From a virus: 36,930 nt of DNA. Position numbers and translations under genes: made by a program. Numbering within the stretch: position 1 is the first letter of the stretch; each line of letters starts with the position of its first letter. Below are positions 21,718-29,658 of the stretch, piece after piece. Where the stretch lies: the IMG/VR virus record IMGVR_UViG_3300047548_000189, positions 1-36,930 of that record. One strand, written 5' to 3'. The notes beneath the pieces are model-generated. The model saw nothing but the letters and a program-made list of their open reading frames with translations. It was not told the origin of the DNA and did no database searches.

Positions 21718-21782
21718 GGCGGCTGGATAGTCTGTGCTGATCCCACGGGCGAAACGCTAGGTCTCCAGCCCCTTCAGCCGCC
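21718..21782 (+). ncRNA. Structured leader element upstream of the primase-helicase
   Basis: GGCGGCTG (21718-21725) and CAGCCGCC (21775-21782) form an 8-bp outer stem. Inside, GGATAG can pair with CTgATCC and GGGC with GCCC, giving a compact branched fold. Alternatively GGCTGGA (21721-21727) pairs with TCCAGCC (21764-21770), which excludes the outer stem. It ends 33 bases before ATG 21816 and has no U-tract, so it is more likely a cis-acting regulatory RNA than a terminator. Confidence 0.5.
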
Positions 21783-21815
21783 ACCTTACACAATAAGAAC
21801 GGAGACCGGGAGAAG

Positions 21816-23795
21816 ATGTTGAATTACCTCACCACCACCACTGCCGACGAAGATCAGGACGTAAACATCAGGTTTTCGATCGGCAAGAACAGGTTTGACG
21901 CGAACCCAAAAACCCTAGAAGTTGGCACGTTTACAGAGTTTCAAGACAAGGTACTGACCACCAGATCGGCCATCAAAGGCCTGTTCTACGTCGCGGCATC
22001 CTTTGGGGATGGTCGCCGGTCGCGGGACAGCGCTGAGCCAACATGCTTTCTGTGCTTCGACTTCGATGGCATCCCCGGCGCGGACGCATTCGCCGAGCTC
22101 TGCATGTACCTGAGCGCCTACCGAGGATTTGGCTACACCACGGCCAGCCACACGCCGGAAGCGCCTCGAGCCCGGGCCATCCTAGCCACCGACCGGGAGA
22201 TGACCCGCGAGGAGCGCATGCGGGTGAGCCAATACCTTGAGCAGTGCATCGCCATGAAGGTCAAAGGCATCAAGTTCGACGCCAGCGTATACCGCCCAGA
22301 GCAGCCCTGCTTCACCCCAGTATTCGAGAGCCAGACCTTCTGCTGGGACGGCGAGCCGGTCAACGTCGACGCCATCCTCACCTTTGCGCCCAAGCTCAAG
22401 GAGGAAGGCCCGACCGCGGCAGAGAACCTGATCGTGCTGTCGACCAACGACCCGATTCTGAATGCCCTGCGCAGCCAAGGCCTGATTAAGCGTGACTTGG
22501 GTGCTGGGAAATTCGCAATACGTTGTCCGTGCGCCAATGAACATAGCGGCCCATCGCCCTCAGAGACCACCACGACCTACTCCCTGCCTCATACCAATGG
22601 CTTCGCCACGGGAAACTTTAGCTGCCTGCATGCCCACTGTGCGGAGCGTCCACAGGCCGAGTTCATTGAGGCGCTTGGCCTAAACGCCAAACAGGCCAAG
22701 GCCGAGCAGACAAAGGTCGAGGTGGATCACAGCGCCCTGATCGAGCGGGCGGCAACAAAGCTGGAAGCTGAGAGAGTCGCCGAAACCGAGCTCCGTAAGC
22801 AGAAGTTTAAGTTTCTGACCCCGGGGCAACTAGTCAAGCAGCAGCGCGTCGGTTGGCGCGTGCTTGATGTGATCCCAAAAAAAGGCCTTGTCGTTATGTG
22901 GGGCGCTCCCGGCTCCGGCAAGAGCTTCGCAGCCTTCGACATAGGGGCGAGCATCGCCCGTGGCATCAAATACCACGGCAAGCGCACAAAACAGGGCTTG
23001 GTGCTCATCATCGCGGCCGAGGGTGATCTGACATCCAGAACCATGGCCTACATGAACGAGCACGGCCTAAAGGATGGCGAGCTCGACAACCTGCTGGTCA
23101 TGCAGCGCTCAGTGAACATGCTCGACCGTGACGCGGACATGCTGGATCTTCTGGAGACGATCAACGAGATTGTCGACAGCACCGGCAAGGAGCTTGCGCT
23201 GTTGGTAGTCGATACGCTGAACCGGGTCATGCCCGGGGGCAACGAGAACGCCTCCGAGGACATGGGCGCGGTCATCAGCAACGCCAAGCTCATCGAGGAC
23301 GCCTTCAAGTGCGCCGTGATGTTCGTGCATCACTCAGGCAAGGACGAAACCAAGGGCTCGCGTGGCCATAGCAGCCTCAAGGGCGCGATGGACGCCGAGA
23401 TCTCGATCATTCGCAACGAGGACATCCGCACCTTCCGCATCGAGAAGCAGAAGGAAGGCATGGACTACTACGACCTGTTCAACTTCAAGCTGAAGACTGT
23501 GGATCTGGGCGCTATGCGTGACTTCGACGAGGATGCAGAGCTCCACGAGCGCCTGACCAGTTGCGTCATCGAGCACACGACTGAAGTGCCGGCCAAGCGT
23601 GAGGTGCAGAACAAGAACAGCGGTTTAATGCAGGCCGCCCTGCTCGCCTCTGGATCGAACAGCAAGGAAGTTGTGCGGCTGAAGTATTACGAGCTTCACA
23701 CAGGCAGCGCTGAAGCGAAGAAAAAAGCATTCCAAAGAGACTGGGCGAAGTACATGAATGACGTCTGTCGGAGCGCTTCTGACGGGGACATTTAG
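21816..23795 (+). CDS. Primase-helicase fusion (AEP-like primase plus RepA/AAA_25 helicase)
   Basis: This encodes 659 residues. The N-terminal domain (about 1-210) has the archaeo-eukaryotic primase pattern: FDFD with Asp82 and Asp84, then TASHTPEAPRARAIL. Residues about 245-285 carry Cys and His residues of a possible zinc site. The C-terminal domain (340-560) is a RepA/RegA-type helicase: Walker A GAPGSGKS (363-370), Walker B ending Asp466, and HHSGKDETKGSRGHSSLKGA. It would prime and unwind phage DNA. The first GGGACA repeat of the candidate origin lies inside its last codons. Confidence 0.9.
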   Translation: MLNYLTTTTADEDQDVNIRFSIGKNRFDANPKTLEVGTFTEFQDKVLTTRSAIKGLFYVAASFGDGRRSRDSAEPTCFLCFDFDGIPGADAFAELCMYLSAYRGFGYTTASHTPEAPRARAILATDREMTREERMRVSQYLEQCIAMKVKGIKFDASVYRPEQPCFTPVFESQTFCWDGEPVNVDAILTFAPKLKEEGPTAAENLIVLSTNDPILNALRSQGLIKRDLGAGKFAIRCPCANEHSGPSPSETTTTYSLPHTNGFATGNFSCLHAHCAERPQAEFIEALGLNAKQAKAEQTKVEVDHSALIERAATKLEAERVAETELRKQKFKFLTPGQLVKQQRVGWRVLDVIPKKGLVVMWGAPGSGKSFAAFDIGASIARGIKYHGKRTKQGLVLIIAAEGDLTSRTMAYMNEHGLKDGELDNLLVMQRSVNMLDRDADMLDLLETINEIVDSTGKELALLVVDTLNRVMPGGNENASEDMGAVISNAKLIEDAFKCAVMFVHHSGKDETKGSRGHSSLKGAMDAEISIIRNEDIRTFRIEKQKEGMDYYDLFNFKLKTVDLGAMRDFDEDAELHERLTSCVIEHTTEVPAKREVQNKNSGLMQAALLASGSNSKEVVRLKYYELHTGSAEAKKKAFQRDWAKYMNDVCRSASDGDI

Positions 23796-23924
23796 GGGGA
23801 CATTTGATGCGGGACATACGGGACATTTCGGGACAAACGGGACATCGGTGTCCCTGCTGTAGCGGGACAAACGGGACATTTGCTTATAAGAGCAATGTCC
23901 TGTCCCGCTGCGAGCACCTGTCCC
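23785..23924. repeat. GGGACA repeat array, candidate replication origin
   Basis: GGGACA starts at 23785, 23797, 23811, 23820, 23830, 23839, 23864 and 23873. The inverse TGTCCC starts at 23849, 23901 and 23919. Several neighbours are 9-10 bp apart, about one helical turn. The array begins in the last codons of the primase-helicase gene and fills the gap to the next gene. Within it, 23861-23884 and 23891-23909 form a long inverted repeat around TATAAG. Iteron-like spacing next to a replication initiator suggests an origin. Confidence 0.68.
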
Positions 23925-23929
23925 GGTGA
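23807..23929 (+). CDS. Possible 40-residue ORF within the repeat array
   Basis: ATG 23807, with AGGGGG just upstream, opens a 40-residue frame through the GGGACA repeats, so that its first part is RDIRDISGQTGH-like and its second part contains CPCC and a further Cys. The coding pattern could simply be a consequence of the repeats. There is no independent support and I list it only because the frame has a plausible ribosome-binding site. Confidence 0.2.
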   Translation: MRDIRDISGQTGHRCPCCSGTNGTFAYKSNVLSRCEHLSR

Positions 23930-23944
23930 AGCTAGGAGGTTGAA

Positions 23945-24469
23945 GTGATTGATTTGAAAAAAACAAGCGAGATTGAAGTTGAAGAGTCAGCGTTGCCCGT
24001 GGAAAGGGAGGCCAAGGGAAATCCGAACTGGAAGCCGGGGATCTCTGCAAATCCCAACGGAAGGCCGAAGGGCGTGCCGAACAAGATCACGCGCTCGATC
24101 CGCGAAGCCATCCTTGCAGCCACTCAGCCCGGTGAATGCCATCCAGAAGGCCTGCAAGGCTGGCTGCGCGAGCGTGCGCAAGGCGGCATAGAAGACCGCA
24201 AGATATTCGGCGCAATGGTTTCGCGTGCGCTGCCGCTTGAGGTGACCGGGGCAGACGGCGGGCCGATCAAGATCGATCTCGGCTGGCTGAGTCAACGGCG
24301 CATCGGATACGGCGACGTCATCGACGTCATCCCCGAAGTCACACATCCGGCACAAAACCCCGCAAACCCTTTGCTGGAGCGGGGATCAACGGATTATCAA
24401 TCCGTCGAGCCGATCGCCGGCCGGTCGGCGGCAGGGTCAGACACCGACAGCGAGGGAGGCGAGGCATGA
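23945..24469 (+). CDS. DUF5681-like protein, possible small terminase subunit
   Basis: This encodes 174 residues from GTG 23945, with AGGAGG at 23934-23939. The N-terminal KGNPNWKPGISANPNGRPKG (residues 24-43) is the hallmark of DUF5681, a phage and prophage family often found before large terminase subunits. A helical region follows (44-95); the last 60 residues are low-complexity and acidic. A packaging recognition role is plausible, but four genes separate it from the large terminase gene. Confidence 0.72.
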   Translation: MIDLKKTSEIEVEESALPVEREAKGNPNWKPGISANPNGRPKGVPNKITRSIREAILAATQPGECHPEGLQGWLRERAQGGIEDRKIFGAMVSRALPLEVTGADGGPIKIDLGWLSQRRIGYGDVIDVIPEVTHPAQNPANPLLERGSTDYQSVEPIAGRSAAGSDTDSEGGEA

Positions 24470-24717
24470 GATATTACCCACAAGATCAAGGACTTAGCGC
24501 GTTCCTGCTCGAGCTCAAGCGCGAGCGCCAGCGCACGGCCGCACCCCCACCCCCTATCGATCGGCAGGTGGGGGTGGGAGCGGAGACAGGGATCCCTTGC
24601 CCACCGGAGCCAATACCACCCCAAAAGTTTTCTGCACTGCAACAAGAAAACAGAGAGCGAGCCATGGCCGCACAGGCCTACCCGTTCCTCCACACCAAGA
24701 AGCTGGGGCAACCATGA
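24466..24717 (+). CDS. Small Pro-rich protein, unknown function
   Basis: This encodes 83 residues starting with a 4-base overlap with the previous gene. A Pro-rich linker (APPPPIDRQ, then PCPPEPIPPQ) joins a charged N-terminus to a Gln/Ala-rich C-terminus. It overlaps the next small gene by 4 bases. No family is recognised. Confidence 0.65.
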   Translation: MRYYPQDQGLSAFLLELKRERQRTAAPPPPIDRQVGVGAETGIPCPPEPIPPQKFSALQQENRERAMAAQAYPFLHTKKLGQP

Positions 24718-24815
24718 GCATGACCGACCTCCTCCACCTCTGGGCGCTCGGCATGTTCCTGACATGCGTGCTGTCAGTCTTCTGGCTCATCGACAACAAC
24801 GACAAACACAAATGA
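24714..24815 (+). CDS. Single-TM microprotein
   Basis: This encodes 33 residues from ATG 24714, overlapping the previous TGA by 4 bases and the next ATG by 4 bases. Residues about 6-26 (LLHLWALGMFLTCVLSVFWLI) form one membrane helix with a charged C-terminus. The precise ATGA overlaps on both sides are the main argument that it is real. Function unknown. Confidence 0.68.
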   Translation: MSMTDLLHLWALGMFLTCVLSVFWLIDNNDKHK

Positions 24816-25006
24816 ACGACCGAACCCTATCCAAAGGCAAAGCCATGTCCCTCGACCAGATCAGCAAGGAGCTCGGCATCACTCGCGAGCGCGTCCGGCA
24901 GATCGAGCGGGACGCCATCAAGAAGCTGCTCACCAAGCTCAAAAACCGCGGCATTACCGAGCCCGGCCACATCCTGCCGGAGCAATTCGAGGAGATGAAG
25001 GCATGA
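24812..25006 (+). CDS. Sigma-70 region 4-like small regulator
   Basis: This encodes 64 residues from ATG 24812. Residues 12-46 (MSLDQISKELGITRERVRQIERDAIKKLLTKLKNR) match the region 4 helix-turn-helix of sigma-70 factors, which contacts the -35 element and the RNA polymerase beta flap. No other sigma regions are present. It lies between replication and packaging genes, where a late-gene activator would be expected. That role is inferred. It is coupled by 4-base overlaps to both neighbours. Confidence 0.82.
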   Translation: MNDRTLSKGKAMSLDQISKELGITRERVRQIERDAIKKLLTKLKNRGITEPGHILPEQFEEMKA

Positions 25007-25596
25007 ACGACCAACAACGAGCAGCCATGCAGATGGCGTTGAGAGATTTAGAACTAATTTGGGAGGACAACCGTCCGTCAATCACCGCCCTGCGTGAAGC
25101 ATTGGCGCAGCCGCAAGGTGAGTGGGTTGATTTGACGGATGATGAAATTGAGGAAGTGTGTGTCGGTCTTTGGGCAGGCTATTGGAGTTATAGCCGGTGG
25201 ATACCATTGGCACAAACATTCATCGCCAAATTCAAAGAGAAGAACACCCCGCCAGTTGTGCCGCAAGAGCCGGTGGCTTGGAGCGACGCAGCCTTACTGT
25301 CTCTTATGAATAGCGTTGGTGATGGCCCGTACGGGGAAGAAGATATTGCTGTGACGCGGCGCTTTATGGAATACGCGGAACAAATTAGGCCAGAACTTAT
25401 CACCACCCCGCCATCCGTTGAAGCCGCAATAGAGGCAACAAAAGAGAAAGCAGCGAAGGTGTTGGGCGAGGTAAGCCTGACTCAAGATGAACTGCAAAGC
25501 ATTGAGTCTGCGTGTTCAACCTCAACTGAGTGCTATCGAGTTGTTGCAAAGGCTTTGAAAGATAAACACGCCGCAGCCATAAGGAGCATGAAGTGA
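25003..25596 (+). CDS. Accessory protein of lower GC, unknown function
   Basis: This encodes 197 residues. An N-terminal helical part resembles phage proteins with LREAL.QP.GEWVDLTDDEI segments, joined by Pro-rich linkers (TPPVVPQEPVAW, TTPPSVEAA) to two further helical modules. Two 60-base lines that I counted in this gene are about 50% GC, against about 66% in one line of the next gene, so it looks recently acquired. It overlaps both neighbours by 4 bases, meaning the insertion kept coupling intact. Confidence 0.75.
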   Translation: MNDQQRAAMQMALRDLELIWEDNRPSITALREALAQPQGEWVDLTDDEIEEVCVGLWAGYWSYSRWIPLAQTFIAKFKEKNTPPVVPQEPVAWSDAALLSLMNSVGDGPYGEEDIAVTRRFMEYAEQIRPELITTPPSVEAAIEATKEKAAKVLGEVSLTQDELQSIESACSTSTECYRVVAKALKDKHAAAIRSMK

Positions 25597-26120
25597 AGCG
25601 CTACCTCACCTTCTCGATCCCGCCGGGCGTCTGCGACGAGATCGTCAAGGTGGCGCGTGAGCACGACAGCATGGACGCCAGGCTGACCGGCGCTGACCCC
25701 TATGTCGATCATGTTGCCCGCAAGACCGAAGTCGTCTGGCTGCCCCATGGCTGGTACGACGGCATCATGACCGAGATCGGCATGTCGGCGAACCTCGAGT
25801 TCGGCTTCGACATCTCCGACGGCGAGGACATCCAGGTCGGCTGGTACGAAGAGGGAGGGCACTACGGCTTCCATTCCGACGTCGACCCGTACAACACGAC
25901 CCGCGGCTACCACCGCAAGGTGACGATCGTTCTCTGCCTTGAGGACGAGTACGAGGGCGGCGAGCTTGAGTTCAACTTTGGCAAGGAAAACGCCACCCTC
26001 AAGCTGAAAAAGGGCGAGGCCGTTGCTTTCCCGTCCTGGCTGCTGCACAAGGTTCACCCGGTGACGAGTGGCACCCGGGCGACTGCGGTGAAGTGGCTCA
26101 CCGGCCCGTTCTGGAGATAA
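25593..26120 (+). CDS. 2-oxoglutarate/Fe(II)-dependent dioxygenase
   Basis: This encodes 175 residues from GTG 25593, with AAGGAG upstream and a 4-base overlap. The iron triad is visible as His94-x-Asp96 (YGFHSDVD) and a distal His152 in PSWLLHKVHPV, with Arg162 of SGTRATAVKW as the 2-oxoglutarate-binding residue. The length fits prolyl-4-hydroxylase/PKHD-type phage oxygenases. The substrate is unknown: phage protein, host protein or DNA base are all possible. It stands next to the large terminase gene. Confidence 0.88.
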   Translation: MKRYLTFSIPPGVCDEIVKVAREHDSMDARLTGADPYVDHVARKTEVVWLPHGWYDGIMTEIGMSANLEFGFDISDGEDIQVGWYEEGGHYGFHSDVDPYNTTRGYHRKVTIVLCLEDEYEGGELEFNFGKENATLKLKKGEAVAFPSWLLHKVHPVTSGTRATAVKWLTGPFWR

Positions 26121-26122
26121 CG

Positions 26123-27469
26123 ATGAAGCTGACCGAATACCGCCCGCGCGACTACTTTCTGCCCCTGCACGAGCGCGACAAGCGCTGGGCCGTGGTGGTT
26201 GCTCACCGCCGAGCCGGAAAAACCGTGGCCATGTGCGTCGAGCTTGTCTTGGCCGCGCTCGAATGTCCGCACCCGCGCCCGCAGGTCTTCTACTTCGCGC
26301 CGTTCCGCGAGCAGGCCAAGCGCATCGCCTGGCAGTACCTCAAAGAGCTCACGCGCGACATCCAGACCAGGAAGCCGAACGAGTCAGAGCTAAAGATCAC
26401 CATCCACAACCACCGCGGGGACGAGAGCACGATCTTCGTGATGGGCGGCGACAACCCCGATTCGGCCCGCGGTCTGTACGCCGACGCGGCCGTGATCGAT
26501 GAAGTCGGCGACTGCCGGCCGTCGCTCTGGTATTCCGTCATCCGTCCGGCGCTTTCTGACCGTCGCGGCTGGTGCATCTTCGCCGGCACGCCGAAGGGCA
26601 AGAATCTGTTCTGGAATCTGAAGGAAGAGGCCCGGCTCAACCCGAACAGCCACCTCCTGCTCGAGCTCCCGGTCACGAAAACGAACGTCTTGCACCCGGA
26701 GGAGCTCCGCGACGCCCAGGTGCAGATGACGGAAGACGCCTACTCGATCGAGTACCTGTGCTCATTCGAGGCCTCGATCCCCGGCGCCTTCTTTGCCCGC
26801 GAAGTCGGCAAGGCACGGGACGAAGGGCGCATCTCCAACTTCACCGCCGACCCCGAACTGCCGATCCACATCGTCGGCGACCTTGGCTTTACCGACTCGT
26901 GCAGCTGGTGGGTGTGGCAGGAAGGGCCGGAGGGCAACCGCGTGGTCGACTTCTACGAGGCCGATGGCCAGCCGATCAGCCACTACATCGACTGGATCAA
27001 GGGTCTGCCCGGCAAGCTCGGCCAGGTCTGGCTGCCGCACGACGCCCGGGCGAAGTCGCTGCAAACCGGCAAGTCGATGGTGGAGCAGTTCATCGCCGCC
27101 GGGATCACACCGCGCCTGGTGCCCGAGCTCAGTCTGCTCGACGGCATCGAAGCCGCCCGGCAGACGCTCGCCTATACATGGTTCAACGAAGAAAAGACAC
27201 GCGACGGTATCGACCACCTGGTCGGGTACTGCCGCGAATGGGACGAGCGCAGCCAGACCTACCGCAGCCGTCCGAAGCACGATCAACACTCTCACGCGGC
27301 AGATGCCTTCCGATATTTGGCTTTGGCTTCAACGCAGAGGATTTTCCCACGCATTGATAGAACCCCGACAGATGATGTAAAACCGCGAGAAGCACAAGGA
27401 GCGCACTACGCGTTTGCGCTCGATGACCTTTGGGATTGCGGCCCGCGGACAAGCAACAGGATCGGATAG
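26123..27469 (+). CDS. terL: Terminase large subunit
   Basis: This encodes 448 residues from ATG 26123; the frame opens at 26093 inside the previous gene. The ATPase domain has Walker A HRRAGKT (28-34) and Walker B VIDEV (Asp126, Glu127). The nuclease domain has Asp253 in VGDLGFTDS and a later HSHAADAFRYL Asp. The protein drives DNA into the prohead and cuts it. A length of about 450 fits the podovirus-type terminases. The portal gene follows after 2 bases. Confidence 0.94.
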   Translation: MKLTEYRPRDYFLPLHERDKRWAVVVAHRRAGKTVAMCVELVLAALECPHPRPQVFYFAPFREQAKRIAWQYLKELTRDIQTRKPNESELKITIHNHRGDESTIFVMGGDNPDSARGLYADAAVIDEVGDCRPSLWYSVIRPALSDRRGWCIFAGTPKGKNLFWNLKEEARLNPNSHLLLELPVTKTNVLHPEELRDAQVQMTEDAYSIEYLCSFEASIPGAFFAREVGKARDEGRISNFTADPELPIHIVGDLGFTDSCSWWVWQEGPEGNRVVDFYEADGQPISHYIDWIKGLPGKLGQVWLPHDARAKSLQTGKSMVEQFIAAGITPRLVPELSLLDGIEAARQTLAYTWFNEEKTRDGIDHLVGYCREWDERSQTYRSRPKHDQHSHAADAFRYLALASTQRIFPRIDRTPTDDVKPREAQGAHYAFALDDLWDCGPRTSNRIG

Positions 27470-27471
27470 TT

Positions 27472-29658
27472 ATGGCAGACGACAGCAACAAGATCGAAAA
27501 GGCGAGCCAGTTCGGCGACGGCCCCCAAGGCAAGTACCGCCTGTGGCTTACCGAGATCGAGGCAAGCCAAAAAGAAAAAGAGAAATTCGACAAGGACGCC
27601 GATCGCATCGTTCGCCGTTACCTCGACAAGCGCGACGCCTACCAAGAGGCCGAGAGCCGCGTCAACATCTTCTGGTCGACCATCGACGTCGTCAAATCGA
27701 GCATTTACGCCCGTCCACCCAAGGCAGACGTCCACCGACTGTACAAAGACTTTGAAGACGATGTGCCCCGCGTGGCGGGCGAGATGCTCGAGCGCCTGCT
27801 CAACAACGAGATCGAGATGGACGGATCGTCCTTCGACTCGAGTTCGCGGCACGGCATCGAAGACTGGCTGATCGTCGGCATGGGCCAGATGTGGAATCGC
27901 TACGAAGCGAAAACAGAGCCCGAAATCATCCCGGCCGAGATCGACCCGATGACGGGCGAGACCCTGGTCGAGGAGCAACAGTACGAGCGACTGGTGTCGG
28001 AAGACGCCATCACCGAGTGGGTCTCGTACAAAGACTTCTTTTGGTCGCCCGCCCGCGTCTGGGAAGAGGTGCGCTGGGTTGCCCGCCGCGTCTACATGAC
28101 CCGCGACCAGCTGACACGCCGGTTCGGCGAAGAGATTGGCAAGAAGGTGCCGCTCCAGACGCAAAAGCCGAAAAAGGCTGCGACGGTTGCCATCGCCACC
28201 CAGAACGAACCCTGGCAGAAGGCCGAGGTGTACGAGATCTGGTGCAAGACGAAGAAGACCGTTTACTGGCTTGCCCGGGGCATGGATGAACTGCTCGACG
28301 AGCGCCCAGATCCGCTCGGCCTGACTGACTTCTTCCCCTGCCCGCCGGCCATCATGGCCAACCTCACGACGAGCAACCTCATGCCTCGCGCCGACTACAT
28401 CATGGCGCAGGATCAGTTCGACGAGCTTGACGAGATCAACACCCGCATCAAGTTCCTGACGAAGGCCGCCAAGGTCGTCGGTGCCTACAACAAGTCTGCC
28501 GGCGACTCCGTCGGTCGAATCCTCCAGCAGGCCGTCGAGAATCAACTCGTGCCCGTCGACAACTGGGCGATGTTCGCCGAAGCCGGCGGCATCAAGGGCC
28601 AGATCGACTGGGTGCCGATCGACCAGGTCGTCAACGCCATCGACAAGCTGCGCGTCTACCGCGGCGACAAGATCCAGCAGATCTACGAAGTGCTCGGCAT
28701 CAGCGACATCATGCGCGGCTCGACGAAGGCATCCGAGACCGCCGCTGCCCAGCAGATCAAGGCGCAATTCGGTAGCACTCGACTGCAACTGAAGCAGTTC
28801 TACGTCGCGCAGTGGATCCAGGCTGGTCTGCGCATCAAGGCTGAAATCATCATGAAGCACTTTCAGCCTGAGACCATCATCATGCGGTCGAACGTTAACT
28901 ACACGCCTGACCGCGACCTGGCGCAGCCTGCTGCCGAGCTTCTCAAGAACACCGAAATCAACCGCTACCGCATCACGGTCGAGGCCGACTCAATGGCGGC
29001 ACTGGACTGGGCTGAAGAGCGCGAGAGCCGCATGGAGTTTTTGAACGGCCTTGGTGCCTTTATCAACGCCATCGGCCCGATCGCCGAGAAGGTGCCGGAG
29101 GCCTCGCCGTTCTTCATGCGCTTGATTCAGTGGGGCATGTCGGCATTCCGTTCGTCGAAGGCTGTCGAGGGCATTCTCGACCAGGCCATCCAGTCGATGG
29201 AGCAAAAGCAAAAGAATCCAGCACCCCCGCCGCAACCGACGCCGATGGAAATGGCCGAGGTCGAAGAGAAGCGTGCCGGTGCCATGGAGCGCCGTGCCCA
29301 GTCGGTCAAGGATCTGGCAGACGCCATCGAGAAGATGGCCATGCTGGGCCAGCCTCTGCCGATCCCTGCCGAGATGATCATCGACGGCGGCCTGCTCAAC
29401 ACCACACCGACCGGCCCGAACAGCGTCGCCGCGCTGGCCGAGAAGATCGATCAACTGGTGCAGATCTCGACCGCGCCGAAGCAAGTCGTGCGCGACCCGA
29501 TGACCGGCAAGGTCGTCGGCGTCCAGCCCGTCCCGCCGCAGCCACCGATGCCGCCGCAGGGCATGCCCGGTGGCCTGCCTGGTGGCACAGCAAACCTTCC
29601 CCAGCCTCAATCACCGATGCCCCCGCAGGGCGCACCTTTAGGAGTACCGAATGCCTAA
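27472..29658 (+). CDS. Portal (head-tail connector) protein
   Basis: This encodes 728 residues from ATG 27472; in-frame codons from 27430 lie in the terminase end. The large, charged, mixed alpha/beta body with central segments such as IMAQDQFDELDEINTRIKFL and ITVEADSMAALDWAEERESR resembles podovirus portals of the P22/BPP-1 type. The C-terminal 140 residues are helical and then Pro/Gln/Met-rich, probably disordered. It forms the dodecameric DNA gate. The next gene starts 8 bases before its stop. Confidence 0.87.
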   Translation: MADDSNKIEKASQFGDGPQGKYRLWLTEIEASQKEKEKFDKDADRIVRRYLDKRDAYQEAESRVNIFWSTIDVVKSSIYARPPKADVHRLYKDFEDDVPRVAGEMLERLLNNEIEMDGSSFDSSSRHGIEDWLIVGMGQMWNRYEAKTEPEIIPAEIDPMTGETLVEEQQYERLVSEDAITEWVSYKDFFWSPARVWEEVRWVARRVYMTRDQLTRRFGEEIGKKVPLQTQKPKKAATVAIATQNEPWQKAEVYEIWCKTKKTVYWLARGMDELLDERPDPLGLTDFFPCPPAIMANLTTSNLMPRADYIMAQDQFDELDEINTRIKFLTKAAKVVGAYNKSAGDSVGRILQQAVENQLVPVDNWAMFAEAGGIKGQIDWVPIDQVVNAIDKLRVYRGDKIQQIYEVLGISDIMRGSTKASETAAAQQIKAQFGSTRLQLKQFYVAQWIQAGLRIKAEIIMKHFQPETIIMRSNVNYTPDRDLAQPAAELLKNTEINRYRITVEADSMAALDWAEERESRMEFLNGLGAFINAIGPIAEKVPEASPFFMRLIQWGMSAFRSSKAVEGILDQAIQSMEQKQKNPAPPPQPTPMEMAEVEEKRAGAMERRAQSVKDLADAIEKMAMLGQPLPIPAEMIIDGGLLNTTPTGPNSVAALAEKIDQLVQISTAPKQVVRDPMTGKVVGVQPVPPQPPMPPQGMPGGLPGGTANLPQPQSPMPPQGAPLGVPNA

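Noticed and set aside
21732-21768. Hammerhead ribozyme (CTGAT, CGAAAC and GGTC occur in hammerhead order)
   Set aside because: The catalytic G8-A9 of CUGANGA is absent, the middle stem would have a 2-base loop, and the strands next to the core do not pair to form stem I.
21718-21785. tRNA-like gene (7-bp GGCGGCT/AGCCGCC acceptor followed by ACC)
   Set aside because: No T loop (TTCRA) before the 3' strand, wrong residues at positions 8-9 and no proper D or anticodon arm.
23785-23924. CRISPR array
   Set aside because: The repeat unit is only 6-7 bases with 3-9 base gaps; no spacer-length unique segments and no cas genes.
27406-28860. Long antisense open frame (484 codons) opposite terminase end and portal
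   Set aside because: Shadow of GC-rich codon usage; composition is His/Asp/Leu/Val-biased as in antisense frames, and the plus-strand portal is clearly coding.
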